Origin: Chloroherpetonaceae bacterium
GTDB lineage: Bacteria; Bacteroidota; Chlorobiia; Chlorobiales; Thermochlorobacteraceae
Direction of reading: 5' to 3'
NCBI GenBank assembly: GCA_025056565.1
Contig: JANWWA010000001.1
Location: 283,966-347,965, forward strand
DNA: 64,000 bases
The notes beneath the pieces are model-generated. The model saw nothing but the letters and a program-made list of their open reading frames with translations. It was not told where the DNA came from and made no database searches. This document shows, in pieces, positions 63,618 to 64,000 of the stretch. Each line of letters starts with the position of its first letter. The first letter of the stretch is position 1. The translations under genes and the position numbers were made by a program.

Positions 63618-64000
63618 AGCAGCGTTGTGTCAAAGGTTTATCTCTGAAAATGTTGTGGCTTAGGCGACCAGTGCAACTGACAACTTTACAAACTTGCGGA
63701 AGGTAGAAAGCTTAGCGGTGTTTGCAAAATCCGCAGAACACTGCACCATAGCGCTTTTGGTCGCTTTGCGTGCCTGTGCACCTTGCAAGTGATTTGCCTA
63801 TGCTGTTTTTGAAGCCTTAGCGTCTGGCAATTCGTTCAAGCAAGACCCTGCACGCCTAAGCTCCAAGTGAAATTTTCTCGCAACTCACGCTTTGAATCTG
63901 TATTTTCGCTCTATGTTGTATTGACACCATCAAATAAAGCGGGAGCATAGGTCTCTCTGCCTCATTCACTCAATGCAGCTTGGTGACTTCTTGCACTATG
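63618..64000. other. Intergenic region at the right edge, possibly the start of a plus-strand gene
   Basis: No complete gene. An ATG at 63973 opens a frame (MQLGDFLHY) that is still open at the end of the window, and TTTG-N17-TATGTTG lies about 40-70 bases before it, a loose match to the promoter consensus with short spacing. This is too little to call a gene. No RNA gene or repeat seen. Confidence 0.35.

Overview
The window looks like chromosomal DNA from a member of the Chlorobiota/Bacteroidota (FCB) group, most likely an aerobic or aerotolerant relative of Chloroherpeton/Thermochlorobacter. Three lines of evidence point there. Two loci carry the type IX secretion C-terminal sorting signal (NYPNPFNP...VFDILGREVATLV...GMYFYRL) typical of this group. 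One gene encodes a thioredoxin-reductase-like ferredoxin-NADP reductase of the kind known from green sulfur bacteria, and there are GbsR, BatA, DUF4905, HmuY and GlmU-like family genes. A TTTA-N19-TATCTTTG promoter also resembles the Bacteroidetes consensus. A heme O synthase (ctaB) at the left edge implies a heme-copper oxidase and hence oxygen respiration. No photosynthesis gene, tRNA, rRNA, CRISPR array or transposase was seen, and the genus is not proven by this window.

Layout. 1-6.8 kb: ctaB (partial), a small membrane protein, gcvT, comB and ftsK, with a nested inverted repeat running into the ftsK start. 6.8-10.5 kb: a minus-strand M20 amidohydrolase, class 3 lipase and SDR operon, and the remnant of a T9SS-exported protein. 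10.7-14.7 kb: GC-rich palindromic repeats, an adenylate-kinase-like protein with an altered P-loop, PBP1C and a small unknown. 15.7-23.5 kb: the most distinctive region, an iron/heme island. It holds a TonB-dependent receptor, a 4-TM protein, an HmuY heme-binding lipoprotein, an antisense retropepsin-like protease, a DUF6607 protein, flavodoxin and a PepSY membrane protein. One 13-bp palindrome lies upstream of both the receptor and the flavodoxin. 23.6-35.5 kb: free-Met-sulfoxide reductase, RNA cyclic phosphodiesterase, M1 peptidase, alkyltransferase-like protein, ABC exporter, NhaD-like antiporter, queC, SDRs, RlpA and an MFS transporter. 35.7-40.4 kb: dxs, a GbsR regulator with a candidate operator, and a cell-surface choice-of-anchor-I protein broken by a 10-bp tandem duplication. 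40.5-48 kb: an envelope/polysaccharide set (Wzc-type tyrosine kinase, flippase-like protein, GT2 glycosyltransferase, sodium:solute symporter, acyltransferase). 48-53 kb: rhodanese, then a tight minus-strand run of FNR, HD-GYP response regulator, DHH phosphoesterase, methyltransferase and DUF4905. 53.4-63.6 kb: OppC/DppC permease, methyltransferase, a second TonB-dependent receptor, a BatA/VWA protein, a GlmU-like protein and a lipid kinase.

How genes work together. The island at 15.7-23.5 kb reads as heme/iron capture (receptor and HmuY), unknown periplasmic and membrane steps (4-TM protein, DUF6607, PepSY) and an iron-sparing electron carrier (flavodoxin), probably under one iron-responsive repressor. 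A strong intrinsic terminator on the minus strand, left of hmuY, would end a transcript that starts at the protease and runs antisense across all of hmuY. The FNR/HD-GYP/DHH run may join redox state to cyclic-di-GMP turnover; that is inference only.
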